Below are positions 1 to 13,886 of a stretch of DNA of 64,000 nt, in pieces. The translations under genes were made by a program, and so were the position numbers. Source of the stretch: Whitmania pigra (taxonomy: Eukaryota; Annelida; Clitellata; Hirudinida; Haemopidae); assembly GCA_021613335.1 (NCBI GenBank), contig JAJTWR010000159.1, forward strand, positions 2,952,501 to 3,016,500, written 5' to 3'. Every line of letters starts with the position of its first letter. Within the stretch, counting starts at the first letter, position 1. The notes under the pieces are model-generated. The model was not told the DNA's origin, ran no database searches, and was given only the letters and a program-made list of their open reading frames with translations.

Positions 1-165
1 ATTCTCTAATTGAGCTAATTCGTCTTTTATGGGCACTTCCTTGTTTCAATTTCTTGCCAACTCAGATTCTCGGAGCATTGCATCACTTGGAGAGAACATA
101 AAAGCGAAAATATTGTCGCTAATACAATAACGAAATAATTTGCTCGTGCTTGCGCGAATAATTGT

Positions 166-351
166 AATTATTATTATTATTGCTAATTAGAATCTTATTA
201 AGTTTTAATTATTATTGGTGCTAATTAGAATCTTATTAAGTTTTAATAATTATTATTGCTAATTAGAATCTTATTAAGTTTTAATTATTATTGGTGCTAA
301 TTAGAATCTTATTAAGTTTTAATTATTATTGGTGCTAATTAGAATCTTATT
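166..351. repeat. 38-bp tandem repeat, about 4.5-5 copies
   Basis: The word gctaattagaatcttatt begins at 182, 220, 258, 296 and 334, an exact 38-bp period. The unit is extremely AT-rich. One copy has a shifted tttaataattattatt linker. The last copy breaks off at about 351. There is no coding potential and no palindromic unit with unique spacers, so this is a minisatellite, not a CRISPR array. Confidence 0.9.
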
Positions 352-2211
352 CAATGTGGGAGAATTTAGACTTGAAGAATATCTGACGGCATTGATGAAA
401 AAATGGAAGTTTGTCGATCAAATTCTTCGAATGTGACGGAACTGTTAGTGGAATTTAAAGTTGAAAGTAGTAAATATGAAATATAGTAAAATATGAACCA
501 GAAAAGAATTAGAAATAGAACTACGCATAATTAGAAATCTGATGACAACATCAATCAACGCCGCTTGTTGAATCTTCAACAGAGTCTTCAAGCTAGTCTA
601 ATTGAATGAGAATTTGAGAGCAGTAATTTCAAACGTGATAATCACCAGTTTATCAGATGCTTTTTATGCTGTTTATAAATGAATTATACACTGAAATATT
701 GTGAAATGTTAACCCGTGTTCAATCATCGTTAACGATTTTATGCTAAGTTTGATATAAACTCATCTTTCAAGTTGAGTTTACAACCCTTTTAAAGGGAGC
801 TTTGTAGGAAACCAGAACACGTCGTCATAGAGACGTGTGATCGTTGCTTCTCTCGAATTTTGCACTGAATTTTGTATCATTCCTTTGATTTCATCGAACG
901 CCGGAGTCGACTCAGGAAGTTCATTGTGTCGAGTGTCGATGGCTGCTCAATAAACCAATAGTTGATTCAGCCACCACCACCACCAGCAAACCATGGTTTC
1001 AACTCACCGAGGTAAACAACCGAGGCGCACAAGACTCCAGAAAAATGGAGGAACTTAAAAAGACAGGAAGGACACGCGCTGAATTTTCCGAGTGGTTGGA
1101 TTTGGTGGTGCGTATTTGAGTGATGGGGAAATCTTGGTCGGTCAGTGATTGATGAGCAGCTTTGTGGAGCGATTTAAATAGATAGCAGCAGAGTAAATGA
1201 GTCGGCATCTGTTGAGGTTCATTTCGTTCAGATAGTGATGCTCATGCGATGTTCTCCGAAATAAGCCACTGAACTGTGATGGCGTTTGCACGAGGCACTT
1301 GGAATTTATTGACACCCCTGTCTTAGGAGACAAATTGCGTGATTTTCGGGCGTCTGGGTCGATTTTTACGACGTCTTTCATGATGTCCAGTCACGATCTC
1401 TGAAGGTGAATGAAATTTAATTAATTCAATTTCAGCTCTAGAGCCGGCAATTAATTGCCGAATTGAAAACAAAGTTATTTTGCATGTGGCAATGAGTAGA
1501 AAGCTTGTTGTACAAGAAGGAGTTGATATCGTGTCGCATATTTATATGTAGGAGGCTGCGATCGGATCAGGAGTTATTGATTTTTGCTCCATTCCGGTAA
1601 TCCTCTCTTGAACAGCTCATTTTTCTACTCCCGAGAAGCGTCGCTTCACAACATTAAGACGAGTTTAAGATTAAATTCTCTACAAAATGCTGCATTTGAC
1701 AAGGCAAGAAATGCTGCTGCCAGAACATCTTATCTTCTTAATTCAAACTGCTCTTCTCAAGTCACCGCTCGAATCAACTTTGTGTGGTTCAGCGTCTCGA
1801 GAAGTTCCGAGAAAGGGATGCACGATGGAAAAAAAACGAACACTGCTGTTGTACGTTTCTGGAAGTACATCGATATCGCAACATTGTTTGTTGGTCATCC
1901 ATCAAAGGAACCTGTTTCGCTTGTCCGGAGAAACTTCCAGGTCGCCAATCAAACTTCAGGATGCAACATTCCGGGAGAACCAATTTTTCTAAATTCTTCT
2001 GTTCACATAAAAATGAATAACTAAGGACACGCCTCCATTACTTTGCCATAAAAATCCGGCAACTGTTTAATGGAAAACTCGCAAATTCAAAGAGATGTAG
2101 TCCGTGGATTCTTCAAAGGAGCCGCTTGCATTTCAGTCTGTTCGCTCTCTTCTCATCCATCGCTCTCTCTAAATATATTTAAATTTCGTGCCGAATGAGG
2201 TACGATTTTGG
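352..2211. other. Non-coding stretch, nothing recognised
   Basis: AT-rich sequence with only short open frames in several overlapping frames. The longest, about 146 codons ending at 2024 (+), begins at a TTG. It has no family resemblance and no plausible splice partners. I see no promoter or RNA gene that I can support. Confidence 0.5.
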
Positions 2212-2388
2212 TGCGTCCGCTTGGCCTAATGGTTAAGGCTGCGCCTCTCAGGACGTTGGCAGCGCGGATTCAAACCCGCTGCGGGATCACCGTCCAAATC
2301 ATCTAGCTAGGCAGCGGACGTTAATAAAACATTCTCCAAATCATCTCAGTTATGCAACGGACTATAATAAAATAAAAATAATTAAAAT
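2212..2388 (+). mobile_element. tRNA-derived SINE with duplicated 3' module
   Basis: The head has a good pol III A box (TTGGCCTAATGGTTAAGGC, around 2220-2238) and a B-box-like GGATTCAAACC at about 2266. The T stem is imperfect, with 4 pairs and an 8-nt loop, so this is not a functional tRNA gene. The 3' part carries two tandem versions of one module of about 39 bp (tccaaatcatct..gc..cggac..taataaaa), then an A/T tail (aataaaataaaaataatt). Related copies lie on the minus strand near 18858-18912, 20925-21020 and 45585-45660. A head-like fragment is at 54274. Confidence 0.75.
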
Positions 2389-3332
2389 ACGATTTTGCGT
2401 TGAAGTTTGTGCTCCAAATTTCGTCGATATGAAGAATGCTCACTGCATGGAAATATCGGATGGTTCGTTATTCTAACAACGTGTAATAGCTCGTATCGAC
2501 GACACGCGTATAACCAAGAAACTGCTGGAAGTCATAAATTCGTACAGGCAAACCCACCGAAAGTTTGAAAAATAGAAAAGCTTGTTGCTATAAATCATTT
2601 TCTTTGTTCGAAACATACTCACGAAAATGCAACAGTTACAAATGATCGCTCATTCGTGTATTGTTTATAAGCGATTCTCCTCGGTATTCCTACAAAGAAT
2701 TCATCTTAGTCGCCACTTTGGTCGGCACCTCTTCAATGACTTTCCGTTCTCGATAAGATGCCCTTTAGTCACTGTGGTCAGGAAAAATCAACGAAGGCCA
2801 GTAATTGCTTCCTATGTGAGACATGAAATATGTCTTCTGAAGAAGCGGAAAATTTGAGATAAGCAGGAGCTCATCGGGCCTAGATGTATGCCTCCCTCCT
2901 CCTCCCCCCCCCCCCCTCCGTGCAAACCTCGCTTGATATTTGGGAGAGCATTTTAATCGACGAGACAGAAGACGTGGTTTTCGTGAAGTTTAATTGAGGT
3001 GTTAAAGTGATAAACAAATTCCAAATAAACAATTAGACAAGAAGACACAAAACAAGCAGAAGAGAATTAGGAAAATGACTCCATTACGATCAAAACATTG
3101 AAACACTTCATCTTGCCGAAGTGGATCTGGCAGCAATAGAATTTTAGAAAAAATATAAAAATTTCCCCATCAGGGTTAGGATCTCATGCTTCAAGACTTC
3201 TGCAAAAAAAAAAAAATAACCAAAAATAAATAAGAAGTCATGTCAAAAACGATATTCTATTCGATGCCTAAGGAACACCTTAGATGGATGGAGAATGTGC
3301 CTACTAACCGATATCTAAGCAACGAAATGTCC
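2389..3332. other. Non-coding stretch downstream of troponin T
   Basis: No supported gene. It contains a C-run (around 2893-2910) and a short A-run near 3206. It follows the stop codon of the minus-strand troponin gene, so its right part is probably 3' UTR and polyadenylation region of that gene. Confidence 0.5.
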
Positions 3333-6229
3333 TCATTTATCATCCTCGTGGGCATGGCCATTGCTTGAAGAGGAGTAGATGGGCATCCCTTCTTCGTCCC
3401 AAGCAACGATCTTTGTCGGTCTGATACGCTCAGGGGGGTAGCTGAACTGGGGTCCTTTGAACATTCCCAGCCTCTCCACGTAGTCTCTCTTGTCTTTCTG
3501 CCTCTCGTACTTGCTGTACATTTCTATCTTTGCCTGTGTCACATTTAATTGTAATTTATTCAATTTTATTCCCGATATTTCTTTTACATCGACTTTGCTA
3601 TTGTAAATTCTTGCACAGTTCAGTTCTATTTATGAAGAAGTACGTTTCAGGACGATGAAATGAGAAAAACAACGCCTGGAAACATTAAAAGCCGATTTAA
3701 GGCCCCCACAAGACAGCCACGCTGCAATTTCATCGTCGTCCTTTCATTTATCTGGCCTCCCCTAGATGCTAATCTGGTGCGTCTGGGGATCATTATGAGA
3801 AATCGTGTTCGAATCTTAGTCACGTACAAATCGAATCACGTATTGGTAAAAATCATCTCATTCTGTTGTACAGAATGTTTCCGAATGTCGAATCCATTTT
3901 TAAATCTGAACTGGAGGTTGAAAAAAATCAAATGAAAAACAATTTCAATTTACCGGTGTTCCTGCGAACTTTTCTTGGATTTTATCGACTGGGCTGAAAT
4001 GGAATGAAGCTTTCAAATAAATATTAATATTATAATTGTATACTATAGTGTTTTTGCTATGAACGAAGACTATTTGAATAAAAATATTTAAATTTATGCT
4101 AATTTATCTCAGACTCTTACTCGTCGGGACCTTGCTGAATGCGTTTGAGTCCTCCCTTCCTGAAATGGATTGTTTCATTCAGAAATATTCACGAGAGGCG
4201 TGGCTAATCAGCGGAAAATAAATATATTCCGACCCGATTCCATGCAATTAACTGATAGGGGAGGAGAGTAAAGGTGATAAATATTAATTTCCAGTCCCTC
4301 ATAAATGTCCATTCCATCCGCCTCCTACGATGTCGGCGTTAATAACTACCGCTAAGCCTGCCACGCCGAGAAAATTGTATTCGCGGTCGCCTTAGCAGGT
4401 GACGCGAAACAGGAAACAAGAGACTCACCCGACTTTGTTTATTTGCCTGGCTCTTTCCGCTAACTCCATCATCTACGTGGATAAATGCACGTTACTTAAA
4501 ATGATGAGATGAGATCGAATATCGTCATTGTCTTCTCATTTGACCCATTCATTTCACTCACGTCAAACTGTTGAGCCTTGAAATGCTTCTCGAGGTCATA
4601 TTTTTCACCTTCAAGTTTGTAGATGATGTTATGCAATTCTTTTGCCTTCTCGACCAACTTGTTGGGGTTGAAGCCGCTTATGTCCAGCGGTTTGACTCTC
4701 TGGCTCAATATGGCCCTCTTTTCATCCTCCAATTGTTGCTTGGATTTCCTGTTTTTCGTCGTTTCGTCCTTTAGTGTAGAAAAAAAAACAAAAAATACTT
4801 TGCGCTGAATTTTTATCGTGCTGCGTTTCAAATTATGATTTAATTACAATGATTACTTCTTATTCTAGTAAATTCTATTAGATCGGTATTGTATTCCGAT
4901 TATCACTTTCATCTCTTCGAGTTTACACAAAGGCGAGCACTTTGAGGTGAGGCTGCATCTATTATTAGAATTAATGCTGTTGTTTATCGCCTTCTTCCTA
5001 GAAATTCTTCCTTCCTGATTTCTTTGCCCAACAATGCCTCCCTCTCGTGGTCTATGAATAGCACAGGTACGAACTTTTCCTGCACAACTCGACAACGAGG
5101 AATGCGTTATAAATATTCCGAAGTTTATCCTCCACCTTTATTATTACCGAAGGATTCTTAATTATTTTACAACTCAAATATTTTTCTACGATAAATTACT
5201 TGTACTCACTCTATCGTCCTCTTCCTGTAAAATAAAAATTATTGCTTTGAGTTAATATTCAGTTCAATTTTAAATTAATTTCTTGCAATACAATTTTAGA
5301 GTTTATTTTTTATTTTATTATTTCAAATCACCTCTTCCTCTGATTCGGAGCCTGACTTCTTTGTGATCACGAAATTTGGTTTCGGAGGATTTCTCATTTT
5401 TTCGAGTTCAGCCAATTTTTTGGCTCTTTCCTTCTGTCGCCTTTCTTCCTCTTCAGTTTTTTGTTTGCGCTTCGTTTCCTGAAAAAATAAATGTTTCGTG
5501 GCAGCAAGAAAAAAGTAAAAGGAAAACGAGGTATTCTTGACAAATTATAAATTAAACGTAATAAACTTAAATGAATTAAACAATTAAATGTTTCACCTCG
5601 GCAGCTTTTCTCCTCTCGTCCTCCGCTGCCCTTTCAGCTGCCAATCTCTTTTCTTCGATTTCCCTCTCCTTTTTCCTTCTCTCCTGGTAGTGGGTGAAGT
5701 AAGAGCGAGGTTAAAGGTCCGGTCAGAAATCTACATGACCTAACTCACGTTTCTGAGACGAAGTTCGTTGATTTCGTCTTCCATTCTTTCTCGGTCTTGC
5801 CTGTTGTTCGCCAACAATTCCTTAGCGGCATCGTCCAGTCCGGACGTGTTTTGTTTCTGAGCCTCTCGTCTTTTCTGGAATGCAAGAATTGAAATCTAGA
5901 AGCATGAAATTAGTTTTCAACAGTAATTTCAGTTTCCTGCTCACCTGCATGGCAAGTTCTGTTTCTGATACTTCTCTCCTAAAAAGTCGAAATTTTAATG
6001 TAATTAATGAACAACTTTGGAATGATGAAGTCGCGATAAAGTAAATAATATTTGTAAATAAGCAATTCGTAGAATTAATTTAAAAAACGACAAACTTGAG
6101 AGGTTGCTTTACTACTTCCTCTTCCGACTCGCTCCTTAAAAATTCAATCATTAAATTTACGAACAAAGCAAATTAAGCGCAACAAGCACATTTTTCTTAC
6201 CCGCTGTGGCTTTCTTCGTCGCTTGACAT
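3333..6229 (-). CDS. Troponin T, 13 coding exons, 338 aa
   Basis: Troponin T is the tropomyosin-binding subunit of the thin-filament troponin complex; it links calcium sensing to contraction in muscle. Exons on the minus strand: 6229-6201, 6134-6096, 5978-5945, 5874-5749, 5683-5597, 5478-5332, 5224-5210, 5079-5071, 4768-4562, 4472-4429, 4159-4121, 3993-3954, 3533-3333. They join in one frame of 338 codons plus stop. The N-terminus is short and acid-rich (starting MSSDEESHSG). A highly charged Lys/Arg/Glu helix follows, then PNFVITKKSG and the family core with RVKPLDISGF and KLEGEKYDLEKH, and the C-terminal MYSKYERQKDKRDY. The tail ends in HEDDK and lacks the long poly-Glu extension of insect proteins. 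Exons of 15 nt and 9 nt sit between the FVITKK exon and the core exon; the 9-nt one is inferred from perfect splice sites. Both are multiples of three, so optional splicing would keep the frame. Confidence 0.93.
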
Positions 6230-8185
6230 TGTGCTTGAAGAAAAACTAAAAGAAATAAATAAATACGAAAACGTGATCGGTGACATTTAAAAAAACATCG
6301 TCGATTTTCTAATTCCTCACCTGAAAGAAAATAAAAACTAAACGAACGGAAACTTAGTCCTAAGTTGCAGGACAAAATAGTGAGCCAACAACTCCCGTAT
6401 GCGATCTTAGGTGCCACCACCCTGAGTTGGAACGATGTTCGAGAACCTGCAGTAGACGGAAATCACTGGCCCCTCAAATAAGAGGCTGCGGCGAGGGAGT
6501 GCGTGGAATTAAAGCAGTTATTTCCAGCTCCATACATGCACTCTCCTAGCCTTAAAGTAAAACTTGCTTGCTGCCAAGACTTGTTGCTGCTGTTGCGCTG
6601 TGACGTGTACGTACGTGCGTGGAGCTCAATAAGATCCTGCGCTCATTCTTCTCTGTCTCCACGCCGGTATAAAGGAATTCCATTTCCCTTTCATTCTTTC
6701 TTTGTTAATTTAATCTTACATGTTTTTTTTTTCATTGTTGATGCCCTTTGATTATCAGTATTTTTACTCGATGATATATTAACTGTTTGTCATGAATATT
6801 TATGACCAATAAATATTATGCAGTCACGAAGCTTTCAACAATTCTCGGAGAGCTTTACTATTTTTCCGCAGTAGCCACTTTCTAATTAAGACTGAAAGTT
6901 AGTTTATATTCGCCTTTGTTCAAAATTGGTCACAGAACGAAGTTGTACCTAGAAACACATAAACAAATAATAAATAAATAAACTCACACTTCTCAGGCAA
7001 TTGGACCTAATTAAATATGATCTGATCTTTACGGCTTTATAACGAAGGCATGGCATGCATGAGTTTTGGAGCCTAGTTTTATAGTTGATTCCTTGCCGAC
7101 TTGTAGCAAGGTTCTATCGCATGATTTGATGAAACTATCGGGCTGCAAGCTTTGAGCAATTGAATGAACAATTTGAAGACACTTGAAGGAATGCGCATAA
7201 ATAATGGCCATGAAACAAGGAAGCCTCCATTGTTTTTTCTTCGTGGCAACTTAGCCTGACAAACACTACATTTATTGGCTGATTTACGATTCTTTCGGCG
7301 GTTTGATGGGAAAGCACCAGGATGCAACTGACTCCATCACAGGAGAAACTTCGCCCTCCCCAACCAGTGATTAACAAACTCGTGCAATTAACATCCAGGC
7401 GGGTTGTTGTTGTTGTTGGAAGAATGGCCAGCTATGAGGAATGATTCAGTCGAGAGCATCTCAACGTGCCTCAGATTCCAACCATATCCAGTTGTGTTTC
7501 AGCATCAACTTTCTTCTAGAGACTTATAGTTATTACTGATTACTAATAATTATGCATTAATGTCGTCGCTTAGGAGAACAGAACTTTGGAGAAACTCCGT
7601 AATTCTTGAAAATAAATATCTAGACACTTGGTATTGTTGTTGACGTTGTTTGTTATCTTTCATTAAGAGAAGTGATTGATGTGCTTACTCTCTTGCACCG
7701 GCGGAACCAAAATACGAGGCTAACAACAAGCGTTTTTGTCTCAAGACAATATTCTTTTCAAAAACACCTAATTTTCCATTAGTACATCACATAAAGCTTT
7801 TATCCTATGCTATATTCGATCGGGAATAATATAAAAACTTCCAAAAAAGCTACAAACAAGCGATCACAGGCTTGGCAAGCAAATTTTCTCCGACAAATTT
7901 AAATTTGGAGTTACGTTGCAGCCCTACTTGGTGAAGCAAATGAACAATTTCCAAGCGAAAAGCTGGTGCTGACATTAAAAATATGTTAGAAGACATCTTT
8001 GGGTCCCGAAATGCTTAAATTTTCCCAGACAGAGCATCTTGTAGCTCCACAGCATCATTGCAGTCTCACATGTAAGTTATCTTCTGCGTGTGCATTGCTC
8101 GATCCTTTAAATTAAAAGGTTTCTTATTAAAACTGGTCTCATAAAATATTTAAAACCATAATCATATTCAATATTTGATTTAAAA
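6230..8185. other. Intergenic region between troponin T and intermediate filament genes
   Basis: Sits upstream of troponin T and downstream of the intermediate filament gene, both on the minus strand. A possible untranslated troponin exon is suggested by a splice-donor-like site near 6320, but I cannot define it. It contains a short (GTT)n run near 7405. Short frames in it overlap and lack splice support. Confidence 0.5.
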
Positions 8186-11100
8186 TTAAATCACCTCTCC
8201 ATGAGGATTAACAAGTTTCGTGATGACATTGATTCCTTGTCCCCATCTGCTAACGTGAGACACGAGGTCGTCGTAGGGCAAAGTTGCTGGCTTAGACTCA
8301 TTTGACCAAATCTGGGCAATAGGTTCGCAATGGCGACTTAAACGAATATTTTCCTAAAAACATTTTATGAAAACCTTCATTTTAGCTCCCGATCTTAGTA
8401 CATAATTGTCTGGAAAAACAAAAGCAGGCTGATCGACTCCATCCACGGATCTTCTCAGCATCCATCCACCAAGACTTTCATCCTAGTTTTGTAGCAAAAA
8501 CGCTGAGAGTTTAAATGGAGGAAAGTAAATAAAAAGTCAACCTATGAGTTTTACCTTCCTTCCTGTGTTGTCGAGTTCCACAAACCTGCCTTCGAGGTCG
8601 CACTCTCCGATGCTAACCGGTCCCTTAGCGCTTCTCTGCAAGCTAGTTTTAGCCGTACCTTCACCTTTTAGGAGAAACCCTAGATCGTCCTCTGCGTGAA
8701 TTTATTTAATTAGTTTATTCATGACAAACAGTAATTTACATAATTTTTCTGACTTGCGAGATCTTTGGCCAGTTTGTCTTCGACAAATCCACTAGCATCT
8801 TTGTCCTCTTCAATATCGCCACCTAATGAACATGGTATTTGTCAGCAAAACGTCCCTTCCTAAACATATTCGAGCATTCTTCACCTGGAGTGGCGTAAGA
8901 CCTTCTATCAGATCTTGGAGTAATGTGAGGCTCTATGACTCCTCTTCCGCCAGATCTTCCTCCGCTACTAGATCTTGCCCCACCCATGTAATCTGAGTCC
9001 CTGTCACGACCACCGCTCAAGTCTCTGTCCCTATCACGGCCGCTACTCGTATCTCTGTCCCTACTTCCTCCTTCTCTCTCGTAGCTCCGTCCACCGGAAC
9101 CTTCTCTGTAACCACCTCCTCTTCCAATATCTCTGTCCCTCATGCGATCTCTTTCTCTCTCTCGTTCTCTTTCCCTTTCACGCTCTCTTTCTCTTTCACG
9201 CTCTCTCTCTCTTTCACGTTCTCTCTCTCTTTCACGTTCTCTCTCTCGTTCCCTGTCTCTGTCCTCTCTGCTTCTATCCTCTCTGCTTCTGTCCTCTCTG
9301 CTTCTGTCCTCTCTGCCTCTGTCCTCTCTGCCTCTGTCCCTCTCAAAGTCTATCTGCCCTCTACTCCTGTCTCGGTCGACGTCTAGTTGACTTCTACCTC
9401 CTCTACTATCGATGATGGTAGAGTCTGTAGTGCGTATTGTGGTGAGCCTATGTAAAATAGATATTTGACAGAAGCAGCTCGATGCTATCAAGACAATAAA
9501 AATTTGGGTACCTGTGTTCTTCTGACTCCAGAAGTTTCCTGTAAGCAGCTATTTCAAGTTCCAGACCAAGTTTAGCGTGCATGATGCTCTGCAATTCTTG
9601 AAGAATGGAGTCCAATTCTGCTCTCAATTTGGTTACCTGATTGTACATGAAGTCACTTGAAGGATTGTGATTACCTTTGCCAGTGATATTCGCTTTCCAC
9701 TCACTTCCATCTTCAAGTCGTTGTTCTCGGTCTCCCATTCTCTTTCTCTTTCATCCCTTGTTCTTCTCATAATATCGAGTTCCCGAATAAGTTGTTGATT
9801 CTAAGCAGCCACACAAATTTGAAATTAGTGCAATGGTTAAGTGAAATTTAAGTTAGGATGACTAGCCACGAAGGGGATTATTAATGAATGATTTTAATTA
9901 CCTTTCCATCTAAATCTGATATCTTATCGTACAATTCAGTCATCTGAGTCTTCATGCGAGATGTCACTTCTTTTGTATAAACTGGATCAGCTGAGGGTCT
10001 TTTGGCAGTCTCAGTTCTAAATTCTTGAATCTAAAAAATCTTGCTGGTCTTAAATTAAGCCGTTCAATGGATTGTCGATCCAATTGCATGGACACGTACT
10101 TTCATGTTATAAAAGGATTCCATTTCACCCCTCATGGTATCCAGTTTGTCGTCATAGACTTGTTGAATTTCCCTCAAAGCTTGTCCCATTTCGTTTTTCC
10201 AAAATTCTCGGTTTTCTGTGGTTGTATCTCGATAAACTAAAGCTGCCAGCTCTTTCATTTCCTGATCAATATTAAAATACACGCCTAAAATGGTTTACAA
10301 AGGTTTTTTCGAAGAAAATTGTACTTGATCATGGACAGCTCTCATGAATTCGATTTCATCTTCCAAAGTTTGGCGTCGGTTCTCGGAATCAATGTGTTGC
10401 AGCGTTTCATTGTCCAAATCCTAAAATAGTATTATCAGAAATCTACAAGCACATTTTCTAGACAATTTTTCGATATGGAACGGCAATATAACAGATAATT
10501 GATCGGTTGCTTTAAAAATAAGAGCATATGCAGTGTTTGAATTTTACTTTTGATTTATTAAAATATTTGTTCAGGCTTCCCAAAGCATGGTAATAAATAC
10601 GGTGATAAAATGGGTTGCATTCCAAAATCTTCACATTGAAATACCATTCGAGCTCTGTTGATATTATCAGTCAACTGATTTATCTGTCTTCTGTCTCTAT
10701 CTTTGTCATTTTCCAAGCCTTCCACCCTTCTACGAAGCAAATTGATTTCTGCCTCGTAGTCCGACAGTTGTTGATTCTGCCTTTCGACTTTCTCTCTATC
10801 CTGCAGTGCAATCCGGTTGGCTTCATCCAATCTTTATGAATGTATGTAACATCAATTATTAAATGTAAGACAAATATTCATAAAATATTGATAAATATGA
10901 GCAAAAGATGATGGTCTTACACCTTACCTTGCCTTGAGATCTGCCACTTGATCCTCTAGCGTGGCATTTCGTAACTCCATCTTAGCTTTGTCTCTTTCGT
11001 TATCATCCAAGAGTCGCCTAGCCTCTGTGAGTTCAGTTTGAAACATTGTTTTCACAGCTGATGTTTCCTTTCCCCAACTGCTCTTAAGTTTGTCCAACTC

Positions 11101-11685
11101 GTCTGCCAACTTTTTGTTCTGAGCTTCAAGGAATCTAACTTTTTCGATGTAACTGGCAAATCTTTCGTTCAAGTCCTGCATGTCACGCTTTTCCTTCTCT
11201 CTAGAGGCTCTCATGGAGTTAACTTCAGTGTTAGTTACATGTGCATAAGATCCCGCCGGCAATCCGCTATAATTTGATCCATAACGTCTTTCGATGGTAC
11301 GACTGACTCTATCACCTCCGCTTCCGTAACTCCAAGAAGGTTGGCCGCCATAGGTTGATCGTTGAATGACTAAATTTCTTGAAGTCATCATGGGTCTGTA
11401 AGTTCCTAGAAGATCTCGATCGTGCCTCCCAATACTGCCAGAACCTTCGCCACCTCCACGGCCGTATTCTCTGGAACTTTCATTTCTCTCCTCACTTCGA
11501 GTGTAACGGCTTTCATATCGTGGGCCCTCGACGGTTCCAGCCTGTTCTTTTTCGATTTCCCTCTCCCGATCTCTCAACATTGTTCCAAGTTCCTCGCGGT
11601 CCATGGATGTTCCAAATCCGCCCCCGCCTCCTCCACCGGTAGTGGAACTTGTGAACTTACGAGATTCAACAACTGTGGTGGACAT
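8186..11685 (-). CDS. Cytoplasmic intermediate filament protein with lamin-tail domain, 865 aa
   Basis: A structural coiled-coil filament protein. Exons: 11685-10928, 10831-10645, 10420-10325, 10261-10100, 10030-9902, 9800-9705, 9636-9512, 9447-8885, 8822-8754, 8691-8555, 8482-8375, 8353-8186; lengths give 866 codons including stop. The Gly/Arg/Ser-rich head is about 160 residues and includes RNLVIQRSTYGG. The rod runs from about residue 163 (DLNERFASYIEKVRFLEAQN) to about 518, ending in the diagnostic LEIAAYRKLLESEE. Next comes an insert of about 190 residues, first Arg/Asp/Glu repeats with a long pure Arg-Glu run, then Gly/Ser/Arg-rich sequence. Last is a lamin-tail Ig-fold domain with GPVSIGECD, ELDNTGRK and LGGWMLRRSVDG. 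Lamin tails on cytoplasmic filaments are typical of non-chordate animals. There is no CaaX box (the end is HGEVI) and I see no nuclear localisation signal in the usual place, so I call it cytoplasmic rather than nuclear lamin. Confidence 0.93.
9130..9350. repeat. Polypyrimidine simple repeat inside the intermediate filament exon
   Basis: The plus strand is nearly pure C/T (ctctctttcacgtt- and ctctgcttctgtcct-like units); the coding minus strand is purine-rich. It encodes the Arg-Glu/Arg-Asp run in the exon 9447-8885. At least two repeat types are visible: (cttctgtcctctctg)n of 15 bp, encoding SREDR units, and shorter ctctttcacg-type units encoding RERER. All lengths keep the frame open. Confidence 0.85.
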
Positions 11686-12440
11686 ATCTGCTTGCCAAAA
11701 TTTTATAAATGTTGATTGATTAGAAAAATTAAACCATTGCTAAACCCATGCAATTTCTATGCATAGCGAATTCAATGTTAAACCTGAGAAAACTGGAGAC
11801 CGTTTCAAGGTTGGAATCTGCAGACTGGATTGCAGAAGTCCGGGACGTGTCCCGATATGATAATTTGATCCAACGCATAGCAGAGCAGCTTGTCTGTCCT
11901 AACCAAAGAACATGATGCCGTATCAACCAATACTTGACGTTAAAAAAAATTATTTTTATGCCCATAAATAAAGTTTTTGAAAATATTTTAATGGTGTTGG
12001 GAGCGTTATTAACATGATACAATGTATTGATTTTTGGGTCGTACAGCAGAAGCAGAACCTAATATAGACAAATCGATATCAGAACTTCTCAACGAATATA
12101 ATAAAATTTTAAATATGTTGATAGAAATGTAATCAAAATTTAAATAATATTATGAAATTAATAGTTAATGCTTAAGAAAGAAGCTTAATAATGTTACGTA
12201 TAGCAATTTCATGTTCAATAGAAAATGACCTTTTATTGTTTAACACATCTTTAATTTATTAAATTTTTAAACAAAATGTTTTATGAATAAAAAATGTATA
12301 AATTGGTTTTGTTTACATATATATATTTTTTAATTTTACTTAATTAATTATTTTTAATTCAAACTTTGTCAAAATGCAACAGGTGAGAAAGATCCACTTT
12401 TAGTTAGTAGTGCTTACGTTACGTATCGACCACAATCTCA
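11686..12440. promoter_or_regulatory. Head-to-head intergenic region, intermediate filament (-) / DPM1 (+)
   Basis: About 755 bp separates the two divergent start codons, so both promoters must lie here unless untranslated exons extend further. It is strongly AT-rich. I see no motif I can assign with confidence. Confidence 0.4.

Positions 12441-13886
<1,446 letters not shown>

Noticed and set aside
166..351. CRISPR-like array
   Set aside because: Direct tandem repeat without unique spacers in a eukaryotic genome.
1584..2024. 146-codon plus-strand frame
   Set aside because: Begins at TTG, overlaps other open frames, no family resemblance and no supporting splice sites.
2212..2292. Functional tRNA gene
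   Set aside because: A and B boxes are present, but the T stem is only 4 bp with an 8-nt loop, no clean acceptor stem forms, and a SINE-like tail with related copies follows.
8975..9415. Plus-strand frames rich in Leu, Ser, Cys and Pro over the filament gene
   Set aside because: Antisense shadows of the Arg/Glu repeat; the minus strand joins upstream and downstream exons of a clear filament protein.
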